DNA of 64,000 nucleotides from Sphingosinicella terrae (GTDB taxonomy: Bacteria > Pseudomonadota > Alphaproteobacteria > Sphingomonadales > Sphingomonadaceae), in NCBI RefSeq assembly GCF_003347635.1, contig NZ_QDFY01000001.1, positions 930,001 through 994,000 of the forward strand, in the 5' to 3' direction. The number at the start of each line of letters is the position of its first letter. The stretch's first letter is position 1. A program made the translations under genes and the position numbers. A model generated the notes under the pieces. It worked only from the letters and a program-made list of their open reading frames with translations, was not told where the DNA came from and did no database searches. Shown here piece by piece: positions 50,165 through 57,817 of this stretch.

Positions 50165-50430
50165 TCGGCCGACCCGTGGGTGCGCGCGCGGAACTTCGCC
50201 TCGAGCCGGTCGAGCATGTCGGCGCGCGCGGTCCAGGTGGCGGCGCTGTGGCGGAAGCGATCGGTCGCATGGCCGGCATCGGCGGCACCCGCCCGGTCGA
50301 GATCGGCGGCGGCGAGCGCCCGGCAGCCCTGCGGCGTGTCCTCGGGGCGCTTGCGCCGCGGCTCGGTGGCGCCGGGGCGCGCCGGCACCCCCGCCGCCGT
50401 GGCGGCCGTGTTGAGATCCTGATCGGTCAT
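50161..50430 (-). CDS. Small protein of unknown function, coupled to a lipoprotein gene
   Basis: 89 residues, Ala/Arg-rich and soluble, with a Cys in DTPQGCRALAAADLDRAG and a helical C-terminus (SAATWTARADMLDRLEAKFR). No family recognised. The 4-nt overlap with the downstream lipoprotein gene is the main support that both are real and co-translated. Confidence 0.55.
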   Translation of the reverse strand: MTDQDLNTAATAAGVPARPGATEPRRKRPEDTPQGCRALAAADLDRAGAADAGHATDRFRHSAATWTARADMLDRLEAKFRARTHGSAE

Positions 50431-50762
50431 GAAGCTTCACCTTGCGGGCAAGCGGGAGCGCGAAGTCTCTCCCAGTCACATCCGTGCTTGCGGGGCGGAA
50501 GGGTGATGCGCCCTTCCTAGCACGGGCGCGCCCGGATGACCAATTGACGGCCACGAGCGGCCCTGCCCGCGCGGACGGACGCGGCGATCGGGCCGGTTTC
50601 TGGCCGTCCGCATTGCATCCGCGGCCTTTCGCGCCCATATCGGTGGGGCTGACGTTGCCTGCAACGGACCGGCGGCCTGTCGTGCCGCCCTCTCCCTTCC
50701 AAGCTGCTTGGCCCCGCGCCGCGAGGCCGCCGTGCGGGCATTGCCGTTGACGAGGAGCGCGG
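50431..50762. other. Gene-free region upstream of the IF-1 paralogue
   Basis: About 330 bp between divergent genes. No frame with protein-like composition and no strong palindromes seen. It should hold the promoters for both sides; GAGGAGCG directly before 50763 is the ribosome site of the IF-1 gene. Confidence 0.5.
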
Positions 50763-51023
50763 ATGAAAGAGGAATTGATGACCCTTGAAGGCCGGATCGA
50801 CGAGATCCTGCCAGACGGACGCTTCGGCGTCATGCTCGATAACGACCATCGGATCATCGCCTATACGGCGGGAAGGATGCGGCGCTACCGCATCCGATCG
50901 ATCGTCGGCGACCGGGTCCATGTCGAGATGACCCCCTACGATCTCACCAAGGGCCGGATCGTCTATCGCGAGAAGATCGCGAGCGCCTCGCCCGGCGCGC
51001 GCCGCCAGTTCAGGCGGCGATGA
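50763..51023 (+). CDS. IF-1-like S1/OB-fold protein (divergent infA paralogue)
   Basis: 86 residues, longer than the usual 72. The IF-1 fold is clear: [37 protein letters not shown] and the signature [13 protein letters not shown]. It departs from canonical IF-1 in the HISGKMR loop (here [10 protein letters not shown]) and has a basic tail (GARRQFRRR). Canonical IF-1 binds the ribosomal A site at initiation. Multiple infA genes occur in several proteobacteria, and this one lies near two cold-shock genes, so it may be a conditional copy. Confidence 0.8.
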   Translation: MKEELMTLEGRIDEILPDGRFGVMLDNDHRIIAYTAGRMRRYRIRSIVGDRVHVEMTPYDLTKGRIVYREKIASASPGARRQFRRR

Positions 51024-51048
51024 GAAGGCGCGGCCCGGCCGCGCCTTC
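51024..51048 (+). terminator. Perfect hairpin just after the IF-1-like gene
   Basis: GAAGGCGCGGCC and GGCCGCGCCTTC form a 12-bp perfect inverted repeat with a 1-nt centre, starting at the base after the stop codon. No T-run follows. Confidence 0.6.
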
Positions 51049-51059
51049 GAGACTTGCGA

Positions 51060-51287
51060 ATGAAGAAAGACACTGACATGAGAGACCATCACAGACGGCA
51101 GAAATGGCCGCCGAGGCGCCAGGCGCCGGACGGCGCCGCGAGCCGCACCCATCCTTCCCCGCGTCCCGTCGCCGCAAAGGTGGCCGAGATCGTCCCGATC
51201 CTCGCAATCCCCGTCCTGGGCCTTGCCGCCCCCGGGACGCTGAGCCGCTTCGAGCTCGCCTCGATCGTCGAGGGAGTGGTCGGTTGA
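51060..51287 (+). CDS. Small hypothetical protein with hydrophobic C-terminus
   Basis: 75 residues from the ATG at 51060; an alternative ATG at 51078 is in frame. The basic N-terminus (RDHHRRQKWPPRRQAP) is followed by a hydrophobic stretch (VAEIVPILAIPVLGLAAPG). No family recognised. The next gene starts by TTGA overlap at its stop, which supports both. Confidence 0.45.
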   Translation: MKKDTDMRDHHRRQKWPPRRQAPDGAASRTHPSPRPVAAKVAEIVPILAIPVLGLAAPGTLSRFELASIVEGVVG

Positions 51288-51511
51288 GCGGCGCGCCGGA
51301 CCGCGACCGCGCCAAGACGCGCCCCTTCCTGATCGCGAAGGACGAGGCGGGCAGCTACCGCCTGACCGTGCGCGAGACGCGCTTCAACAGCCAGAATTTC
51401 CCGGTGGTGACCGCGACGATGGTCGACGAGCGATTCGAGACCGCCACCGCCGCGCGCAACTACGCCAAGGAAAAATATGGCGCCGTCGCGGGCGAGTTCG
51501 CGAACAAATAG
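51284..51511 (+). CDS. Conserved small hypothetical protein
   Basis: 75 residues if started at the TTG at 51284, which overlaps the previous stop codon. The composition is protein-like and strongly patterned: RPFLIAKDEAGSYRLTVRET, FNSQNFPVVTATMVDERFET, AARNYAKEKYGAVAGEFANK. It is a compact beta/alpha protein without a name that I recognise. The frame stays open upstream, but the upstream part overlaps the other gene and looks like out-of-frame sequence. Confidence 0.6.
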   Translation: MSGAPDRDRAKTRPFLIAKDEAGSYRLTVRETRFNSQNFPVVTATMVDERFETATAARNYAKEKYGAVAGEFANK

Positions 51512-51538
51512 GGGCGGGCAGCCTCGGGCTGCGTCACC

Positions 51539-51624
51539 CCGTTCGGGCTGAGCTTGTCGAAGCCCTTGTATCCTCCTTGCCGCAGAAGTGCAGGGAGGCC
51601 CTTCGACAGGCTCAGGGCGAACGG
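51539..51624. repeat. REP-like inverted pair, second copy
   Basis: Left arm CCGTTCGGGCTGAGCTTGTC (continuing GAAGCCC) and right arm GGCCCTTCGACAGGCTCAGG (continuing GCGAACGG) face each other across about 30 bp. Same unit as at 40231-40355. Confidence 0.75.
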
Positions 51625-51707
51625 TAGTCCGGGTTGGGAAGTCCCAGTCCGAGGACGACTACGCCGCGAGGGGCAGCCATCCGAGCCTCCCGATCCCCAC
51701 CGCAACG

Positions 51708-51739
51708 AAAAAGGCGGCCGGTTGCCCGGCCGCCTTTTT
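51708..51739 (-). terminator. Rho-independent terminator of cold-shock gene 1
   Basis: AAAAAGGCGGCCGG-TTGC-CCGGCCGCCTTTTT: a 9-bp G+C stem flanked by A5 and T5, 50 bp after the cold-shock stop. It can work in both directions. The same stem with the same loop follows the second cold-shock gene. Confidence 0.85.
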
Positions 51740-51789
51740 CTTGTCGACGGGGCGAAAGGCCTTGCGGCCTTGCGCCTGTCGGAGCGGGC

Positions 51790-51996
51790 TTACGCCTGCT
51801 CGAGGTTGACCGCGCTGGTCTTGCCGCGGCGGTCGGTCTCGAGCTCGTAGGACACGCGCTGGTCCTGGTTGAGCGTGCTCATGCCGGCGCGCTCGACGGC
51901 GCTGATGTGCACGAAGGCGTCGTTGCCGCCGCCTTCAGGCGCGATGAAACCATAGCCCTTCTGGGCGTTGAAGAATTTGACGGTGCCGATGGGCAT
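51790..51996 (-). CDS. Cold-shock protein 1 (CspA family)
   Basis: 68 residues from the ATG at 51996. RNP1-type KGYGFIAPE and RNP2-type AFVHISAVE motifs are present in a single OB-fold cold-shock domain. It binds single-stranded RNA/DNA and melts structure in mRNA. It is about 80% identical by eye to the second copy at 55328-55534, including leader and terminator sequences. Confidence 0.94.
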   Translation of the reverse strand: MPIGTVKFFNAQKGYGFIAPEGGGNDAFVHISAVERAGMSTLNQDQRVSYELETDRRGKTSAVNLEQA

Positions 51997-52110
51997 ATGC
52001 GTCTTCCTTTTCTGTGGCGCCGCCGGGATTGGCGGAATGCCGGTGCCGGAGTCGAGAGAAGGAAGAAGGAGCCGCAAAGCGCCGAAGACCGTCTATTTGC
52101 GACCGTAGCA
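51997..52110 (-). promoter_or_regulatory. Leader of cold-shock gene 1 with conserved block
   Basis: The segment around 52066-52100, read on the minus strand, contains GACGGTCTTCGGCGCTTTGC followed by GGCTCCTTCTTCC, identical to the leader of the second cold-shock gene. Long structured leaders of csp mRNAs act as temperature sensors; that role is inferred here. Confidence 0.5.
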
Positions 52111-52198
52111 GGTCCCAATGTGGGCCTTTTGGCGGCCGGATGCAAGGGCGGCGTCGACGGAAGGGGTGCCGATGGGCCCGGCAGCGAGGCAGGCCGTG

Positions 52199-53443
52199 TC
52201 AGGCGGACGGCAGGGTGAAGCAGAAGTCGGCGCCGCCCTCGGCGCGTGCCTCAGCCCAGATGTCGCCGCCATGGGCATCGACGATCGCGCGGCAGATGAC
52301 GAGGCCGAGGCCGAGGCCGGAATCGCTGATCCGGATAGGATCGAACAGATCGCCGATCGTCTCCGCGTCCAGCCCCTCCCCGAAATCGGAAACGGCGATG
52401 CGGACGCGATCGATGCCGTGACGCCGGGCGGACAGGATCAGCCGCGGCTGGGCCACCCGCTCCATCGCCTGGCAGGCGTTGCGGATGAAATTGCCGAGCA
52501 CCTGGACGATCTGGATGCGGTCGCCCTTGACCTGCTCGGCACCGGGATCGACCCGGGTCTCGACCGCGATCCCGGCCGAGATGCCGGCGGCTTCGGCGAT
52601 CGCCAGCGCCTCCTCGAACATCGCGGCGACGGCGACCGCATGGTGATCGTTGCGGCCCTTGATCTGGTCGCTGATCCGCCGGACGATCCCGCCGGCGCGC
52701 AGCACCTGCCGGCGGGCCGCCTCGCACGCCTCGACCGCCTTGGCGGTATCGCGCGGGATCAGCAGCGGCGTCGCGGAGAGGAAGTTGGCGGCGGCGGTGA
52801 GCGGCTGATTGAGCTCGTGCGCCAGCGTGGCGACGATCGCCGTCATGCCGTCGAGCTGGTTCATCTCCGACAGGCGCGCGCGAAGCGCCGCCTTCTCGCG
52901 CAGGAGATCGCGCTGCCGGCGCATGTCCTCGAGCTCGCGCACCCGCTCGCGGGCGCGATGCTTGGCGAGGGCGACGTAGTGGCAGGCGGTGCGGAGGAAG
53001 GAGAGTTCGTCCTCCGCGAAGCAGGGCGCGGAGCGCCGGCCGAAGCCCAGCGTGCCGAGCAGCTCGTCATTCACCACCAGCGGCGTGCAGGCATAGCATT
53101 CGAGGCCGACCGCCTTGACGAAGGAGAGGCAAGGCTCGTCCGAGGCCTGTATGCCGATGCGGTAGATCGGCTTGCGCTCTTCGGCGACCATGCCGCAGAC
53201 CGCCTGGCCGAAGGCGAGATCGGCTGCCTCCTCGGCCTGCTCCGGGCTGATGCCGTGATGGGCGACGAGGCGCAGCCGCCCCACGCCCGCCGCCTCGTAG
53301 TTGAAGAAGGCGTCGAGATCGAGCTCGTCACGCAGGATGTCGAAGATGCGGCCCGCCATGATCTGGGGGTCCATCGGCGACAGCAGCTCCTCCCCTACTC
53401 GGGCAAGGAGCTCGAGCAACCTCGCCCGACGCTCATCCGGCAT
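52199..53443 (-). CDS. GAF-domain sensor histidine kinase
   Basis: 414 residues without membrane helices. The GAF domain (about 20-165) ends with NDELLGTLGFGRRSAP. A coiled coil follows, then a HisKA dimer with phospho-His in TLAHELNQPLTAA (about 205), as in FixL-like kinases, and an HATPase: N box NFIRNACQAM, G1 VSDFGEGLD, G2 SGLGLGLVICRAI. No response regulator is adjacent, so it is an orphan kinase. The GAF ligand is unknown. It is convergent with nothing on its left except the 52100-52198 gap next to cold-shock gene 1. Confidence 0.9.
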   Translation of the reverse strand: MPDERRARLLELLARVGEELLSPMDPQIMAGRIFDILRDELDLDAFFNYEAAGVGRLRLVAHHGISPEQAEEAADLAFGQAVCGMVAEERKPIYRIGIQASDEPCLSFVKAVGLECYACTPLVVNDELLGTLGFGRRSAPCFAEDELSFLRTACHYVALAKHRARERVRELEDMRRQRDLLREKAALRARLSEMNQLDGMTAIVATLAHELNQPLTAAANFLSATPLLIPRDTAKAVEACEAARRQVLRAGGIVRRISDQIKGRNDHHAVAVAAMFEEALAIAEAAGISAGIAVETRVDPGAEQVKGDRIQIVQVLGNFIRNACQAMERVAQPRLILSARRHGIDRVRIAVSDFGEGLDAETIGDLFDPIRISDSGLGLGLVICRAIVDAHGGDIWAEARAEGGADFCFTLPSA

Positions 53444-54441
53444 TGACCACTCCCGGGAAGATGCGGCGATCCTGCACTCGAGAGCCAGGCATCCCGACAG
53501 ATTGCATCAGCGTGACGGGCGCCTGGCCCGGCCGCGCGGCGCGAAGCCCGCCCCCCCATCATAGGCGGTACGGCGGGCGGCGCCGTCCAATTTTACGGTT
53601 TCCCTGGGGGTCGTCAATTTCGTCAATTTCAAAGGCGCGTTTCGCTCGCTCGGAGTGCCCGCCTGGGTGGGACGGGGGAAGGCGGGACGGGGAAAGGTGA
53701 CGAAGGTGACGGGTGCCATCGGGTTCCGACGCGCCCCTTCGATAGGCCTCATCCCGCCCTTCGAGGCGCCGCGGACCGGCTTCGGCAGGCGCGACGGCGG
53801 CTCGGGAGGCGCGGGAGGCGCGGGCGGTGGCATAGGGCAAGGCGCCGATCGTGCCGCGGATGCGCGGCGGGCCCGGCGCCGGAGGGGCAGCCCTTCCGGA
53901 AGGGCTGCGCCGCCTGCGCCGGGCGCGTTCGCTACACATCTTCCGTTCGCGCCCTCGCGCCGGCGCGGGGGCAGCGATCGCTTCGCGGCGCTTCCCGCCT
54001 GGGCGCGCAAGGCGCTGGCGAAGGGCCGCATGGGGTTTCGACGATGTCAAAGCCTGAGAATTCGCGTCCGCGCGCTCCGCTGCAGCGGTGGGGGCCCGGG
54101 AAGAAAGCGTGTAGCAGAGAGCGTGGAACAAGTCAAGAACATCGGCTGCACTTCCCCCCTCTCCCCTTGCGGGAGAGGGAAGCGGCGAAGCCGCAGGGTG
54201 AGGGAGCGGCGGGAGTGGCGTGCGCGGGCGGCGGAGGGACTTCTTGCACTTCGTTCCCTCACCCCAACCCCTCTCCCGCAAGGGGAGAGGGGCTTTGACG
54301 GGGCGGGTCTTTATGCACTTCGTTCCCTCACCCCAACCCCTCTCCCTCGGGGGGAGAGGGGCTATGCGGCGGCGTCGGGCTTCGAGGGTTGCGCGGGCGG
54401 AACGATCGGGCGACAACCCAATTGCGGAGCGGGAGACGGGG
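53444..54441. other. About 1 kb without credible genes, rich in repeats
   Basis: Frames here are open by composition bias only and no start or domain is credible. It includes a direct repeat GTCAATTTC-GTCAATTTC (about 53614-53631), two GGTGACGAA-like copies (about 53696-53712), the perfect 22-bp palindrome GCAGCCCTTCC/GGAAGGGCTGC (53887-53908), and the CCTCTCCC array at 54146-54363. It may be an eroded gene region. Confidence 0.6.
54146..54363. repeat. Array of CCTCTCCC-type palindromes
   Basis: Three palindromic units (54157-54178, 54270-54293 and 54338-54363). The last two are each preceded by TGCACTTCGTTCCCTCACCC, giving a direct repeat with a 68-bp period. Confidence 0.7.
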
Positions 54442-54996
54442 ATGAGGCTTGCTTTGGGATTCGCCGCGGCGGCGGCGGCGATCGCCGCGGTGGCCGGCTG
54501 CGGCGGCGGGCCGAGCGAGGCGGAGGCGATCGAGACTCTCGTGCGCGAGCAGCTGGCGGCGCAGGGCGTGGTCGAGGCGGTGGAGCTGGAGCCGGCCGGC
54601 GCCAATTCGATGGTGGGCCATGCGGTGATGCGCGACAATCTCGGCCGCGAGCGGCGGCTGAACTGCACCGCGCGGCGCGACGGCCAGGGCGGCTACGATT
54701 ATGGCTGCGTGCAGACGATCGACGCGGGCACGATCGCCGAGATGGAGGCGATGATCCGCGAGCGGTTCGAGGCGATCGGCGAGGTCGACCAGGTCGAGCT
54801 GGCGCGGGTGGACGAGGACAATATGCGCGGCCAGATCGTCTATCGCGACCCCGCCCGCGGCGAGGTGCGCGCGCCGTGCCGCGCGGTCCGCGACGCGGCC
54901 GGCGACAGCCTGTTCAGCTGGCGCTGCGGCGAGGCGGCCGAGGCGTGGGCGGCGGAGCGGATGCGGGCGCGCGGGGCGAGCGACGGGACGCGGTAG
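54442..54996 (+). CDS. Lipoprotein with two copies of a Cys-containing domain
   Basis: The ATG at 54442 gives 184 residues. The signal ends at AVAGC (Cys about 20). Two homologous units follow. Unit 1 spans about 28-95 (IETLVREQLAAQGVVEAVEL ... NCTARRDGQGGYDYGC). Unit 2 spans about 98-165 (MEAMIRERFEAIGEVDQVEL ... PCRAVRDAAG...SWRC). Each has a helix, a beta sheet and a Cys pair likely to be disulphide-bonded in the periplasm. No named family recognised. Confidence 0.7.
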   Translation: MRLALGFAAAAAAIAAVAGCGGGPSEAEAIETLVREQLAAQGVVEAVELEPAGANSMVGHAVMRDNLGRERRLNCTARRDGQGGYDYGCVQTIDAGTIAEMEAMIRERFEAIGEVDQVELARVDEDNMRGQIVYRDPARGEVRAPCRAVRDAAGDSLFSWRCGEAAEAWAAERMRARGASDGTR

Positions 54997-55006
54997 CGGC
55001 GCTTCC

Positions 55007-55212
55007 AATCCTCCCCTTCGAGGGGAGGGGAACCGCCCGAAGGGCGGTGGTGGGGTGTCAGCGCCGGTGTCAGGCGACGTGACCGTGGATGGCGGTAACG
55101 CTGACACCCCTCCACCTTGATCAGCTGCGCAGCGCCCCGCGCTGCGCAGCTGCTTCCGGGGGAAGCAGCGACCTGATCAACGCTTGATCCCCCTCCCCTC
55201 GAAGGGGAGGAT
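55007..55212. repeat. Composite inverted-repeat (MITE-like) element
   Basis: Ends are ATCCTCCCCTTCGAGGGGAG (continuing GGG) and CCCCTCCCCTCGAAGGGGAG (continuing GAT), terminal inverted repeats of about 22 bp. Inside are a second inverted pair (GGGGTGTCAGCG / CGCTGACACCCC) and the hairpin CAGCTGCGCAGCG/CGCTGCGCAGCTG. About 206 bp, no coding capacity. A relative lies at the 3' end of the KARI gene. Confidence 0.65.
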
Positions 55213-55236
55213 CTACGGCGCCTGGTCCACCAACGG

Positions 55237-55265
55237 AAAAGGCGGCCGGTTGCCCGGCCGCCTTT
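55237..55265 (-). terminator. Rho-independent terminator of cold-shock gene 2
   Basis: AAAAGGCGGCCGG-TTGC-CCGGCCGCCTTT, the same stem and loop as the terminator at 51708-51739, 62 bp past the cold-shock stop. Confidence 0.8.
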
Positions 55266-55327
55266 CCACTGTCCCGGCGGAGGGATCGCGAGCGATCCGT
55301 TCCGCGGGAGCCGACCCGCTGGCGCGG

Positions 55328-55534
55328 TCAGGCCTGCTGGATGTTGACCGCGCTGGTCTTGCCGCGCTGGTCCGTCTGCAGCTCGTAGGTCAGGCGCTGG
55401 TCCTGGACGAGGCTGTTCATGCCGGCCTTCTCGACCGCGCTGATATGGACGAAGGCGTCATTGCCGCCCTCTTCGGGCTGAATGAAACCGAAACCCTTCT
55501 GGGTATTGAAAAATTTGACTGTGCCGGTGGGCAT
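55328..55534 (-). CDS. Cold-shock protein 2 (CspA family)
   Basis: 68 residues; motifs KGFGFIQPE and AFVHISAVE. It differs from copy 1 mainly at surface positions (MNSLVQDQRLTYELQ versus MSTLNQDQRVSYELE). Its leader shares an exact block with copy 1 (around 55606-55640). The pair arose by duplication of the whole transcription unit. Confidence 0.94.
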   Translation of the reverse strand: MPTGTVKFFNTQKGFGFIQPEEGGNDAFVHISAVEKAGMNSLVQDQRLTYELQTDQRGKTSAVNIQQA

Positions 55535-55729
55535 GTCCGTCTTCCTTCTGCTGGACCCGCCGGAAATGGCGCGCCTTATGCCTGGGGAGCGAGAGAGGGA
55601 AGAAGGAGCCGCAAAGCGCCGAAGACCGTCTTTGTGCGACCGTAGCCGGGCTGATATGGGCGCGATGGGGTGGATAAGCAAGGCGAGGGCGGGAATGGGC
55701 GCCCGGCGGCACGAGCGAGGGGGAAACAT

Positions 55730-56605
55730 ATGCTGACACGGCGGACCCTGCTGGGCGGCCTGGCCGCCGGGGGATATGCGGCGCTGTCTCACCGGACATG
55801 GGCCGCGGCGATTCAGGCCGATCCCGGCCCGCCCCCGGCCGCGCCGCGCGCGGAGGCCGAAGCGGCACATGCACGGCGGATCGCCGCCTTGCCCGGGCGC
55901 CTGGTGACCGTCCCCGGCGGCGATGCCTGGGGCGAGCATCAGCGGATCGCCGCGGCCGGCGACGGCTGGCCGGTGATGATCGGCGACGATGCGGCGCTGG
56001 AGCGGATCGCCGCGCCGTTCGGGCCTGGCGATTCGGCGCCGGTCCCGGAGCCGGCGCGGGCGCGGACACGCACGCCGCGATCGCCGGCGGAGATCCTCGC
56101 CGCCGCCGAGCGGCTGCGCGCGCCGGAGCATTATCTCGGCTGGGAAGGCGGCTATCCGCCGGAGGATCTGACCGCGCCCGACGGCGAGTGGCCGAGCGAC
56201 GCCGAGCTGGGAGAGGTCACCGTGCTCGGCCCCACCGTCCACACCGACCTGTCGACCGGACGCCTTTACGAGCTGGTCCACATCCTGGTGCTGCCGACGC
56301 GGTCGAGCTGGGAGGTGCCGGCCTATCTGCGCTGGGGCGGGTGGAATGCCTGCCCGCCCCCCGAATATCATGCCGCGGCGCTGCGTTCCTGGCACGAGCG
56401 CTACGGCGCCGAATTGGTCGGCATCAACGGCGACACCATGAACCTGCGCGCAGCGCGCCGGCCGGAGACGCGCGAGGCGGCGATGGCGCTGGCGCGCGAG
56501 CTCTACCGTTTCTGCCCCGATATCGTCGACCAGGGCGTCGGCACCCTCGCCCGCCTCGCCGCCGGGCTGATGGCGAGCGAATATTGGTATCTGTGGTGGG
56601 ATTGA
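55730..56605 (+). CDS. DUF4253 domain protein with Tat-like signal
   Basis: From the ATG at 55730 the product is 291 residues. The N-terminus LTRRTLLGGLAAGGYAALS has a twin-Arg pair and a hydrophobic core, resembling a Tat signal. The last 100 residues match DUF4253: VPAYLRWGGWNACPPPEYHA, LRSWHERYGAELVGINGDTM, DIVDQGVGTLARLA and the terminal YWYLWWD. DUF4253 function is unknown. It is divergent from cold-shock gene 2. Confidence 0.82.
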   Translation: MLTRRTLLGGLAAGGYAALSHRTWAAAIQADPGPPPAAPRAEAEAAHARRIAALPGRLVTVPGGDAWGEHQRIAAAGDGWPVMIGDDAALERIAAPFGPGDSAPVPEPARARTRTPRSPAEILAAAERLRAPEHYLGWEGGYPPEDLTAPDGEWPSDAELGEVTVLGPTVHTDLSTGRLYELVHILVLPTRSSWEVPAYLRWGGWNACPPPEYHAAALRSWHERYGAELVGINGDTMNLRAARRPETREAAMALARELYRFCPDIVDQGVGTLARLAAGLMASEYWYLWWD

Positions 56606-56643
56606 GGGCCCGTCCCCAGCACCCAGTCCCCAGTCCCCAGTCC

Positions 56644-56860
56644 CTACCCCACCCGCATCAGCTGCGACGGAAAGGGCTGCGCGAGCGAGCAGGCGTCCGC
56701 CGCCTCACCGTCCAGCCACCGATCATAATCCTCGGGCGCGAGGATGACCGGCATCGCCTTGGGGTGGAGCGGCGCGACCAGGGGATTGGGTTCGCAGGTC
56801 AAAAAGGCGAAACGGCGCAGGCCCTCGCTCACCCGCCAGATGCCGGCGAAGGCGCAGGGC
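56644..56860 (-). pseudogene. C-terminal fragment of an SRAP (YedK/HMCES-type) peptidase gene
   Basis: The frame encodes CAFAGIWRVSEGLRRFAFLT, then EPNPLVAPLHPKAMPVILAP and DYDRWLDG, the conserved C-terminal third of SOS-response-associated peptidases. These form a covalent cross-link with abasic sites in single-stranded DNA through an N-terminal Cys2. That N-terminus is absent: upstream of about 56860 the DNA belongs to another gene remnant. The fragment therefore cannot be active. The break marks one edge of the defence island. Confidence 0.75.
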
Positions 56861-57624
56861 GAGCACGTGGCCGGCGACCCGAACGCGAACATCGCCCTGT
56901 GCCTCTGCACGGCGCAGCAGGCTGAGTGCCTGTTCATGACTGACGTCGAGCATGCGCATCCAGTTGGATGTGAGGGCCGCCGCGCCCGCGTAACCGCTGC
57001 AGAGGGCGAGGAACACGGCGAAAGCGGCGGTGGCGGCGTCCGCCTGCGCTGTCATTCGCCGACGCGGGCGGCCTTCGGAGAGGTGTCCCATCTGCCCCCA
57101 GGAAGAAACGCACCCTTTCCCCCACTGCACGCAGCGTACTGGCGCTGAAGCGGCGGGGATACAGGCTCTCCAAACATTTTGCCATCTCGCGGAAGGAGAT
57201 CGCTTCGCCTGGCTTTGCGGCAAGGATGACGGCCGCGGAGGCCCGAAGGATCGGATCCCGCGCCACCGCCAAGGCTCCAAGCAGAAGCGACGGGTTCTCC
57301 GCCGAATTCCAGAAGGCAAGCGCCGCCCGGGTAATCGGCGGCAGCGTATCCAGCGCATAAATTGCGGCCATGTCCAGCACACTACCCAAGCGAGCTGATT
57401 GCGGTCGCTTGCCGAGGATGTTCTCCTCGACGATCTTTTTTTCAGGGTTGCCCGGCTCCACGCTTCGGCCTCAACCCCTACTGCAGCGATCAGGCCGAAG
57501 CGTTGGACGCAAGAATGGTCTGCGAGGTGTGGACCGAACCTTCTTCCAGCCTGAATCCGAGCTGGCGGGAGTTGAGTGTGTGGGCAAACCACGCGTCAGG
57601 CGCGAGTGCAATTTCGTTGGTCAC
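56850..57624 (-). pseudogene. Frameshifted remnant of a BrxA-like (DUF1819-type) gene
   Basis: Three minus-strand frames read in sequence as one protein. Frame 1 from a GTG at 57624 has GFRLEEGSVHTSQTILAS. Frame 2 has FGLIAAVGVEAEAWSRATL. Frame 3, after a run of seven A (57436-57442), has KIVEENILGKRPQSARLG and ARDPILRASAAVILA. It then returns to frame 2 near 57110 with SSWGQMGHLSEGRP and LRRAEAQGDVRVRVAGHVLA. The order resembles BrxA-like proteins (an ...IVEENxLGKRx... helix, then a winged-helix end), but the family call is from memory and tentative. It has at least three frame changes and runs into the SRAP fragment. Confidence 0.5.
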
Positions 57625-57717
57625 TATGTCACATTCGTTATGAAGATCGCCCGTCACGAGCGGCCTCACGTCTTACAGTTCTGCGGGGAAAATGCGATGG
57701 CAAGACGCCCCGCGCCA

Positions 57718-57750
57718 GGATGTCCTCCAAGCCTTGAAGGCTGGACATCC
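57718..57750. promoter_or_regulatory. Inverted repeat upstream of mcrB
   Basis: GGATGTCC (57718-57725) and GGACATCC (57743-57750) enclose a smaller AGCC-TTGAA-GGCT stem, 68 bp before the mcrB start. It could be an operator or an attenuating hairpin; no controller gene is present. Confidence 0.4.
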
Positions 57751-57817
57751 GCGTCGGCCAAGCTGAAACGCTCCAAGCGCTGCCCATGCGCACTGTTCAC
57801 TCTCCAAGGAATAGCTG

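Noticed and set aside
53655-55082. Long plus-strand frame through the repeat-rich region and the duplicated-domain lipoprotein
   Set aside because: It is out of frame with the lipoprotein, rich in Gly/Arg, and crosses palindromic repeats.
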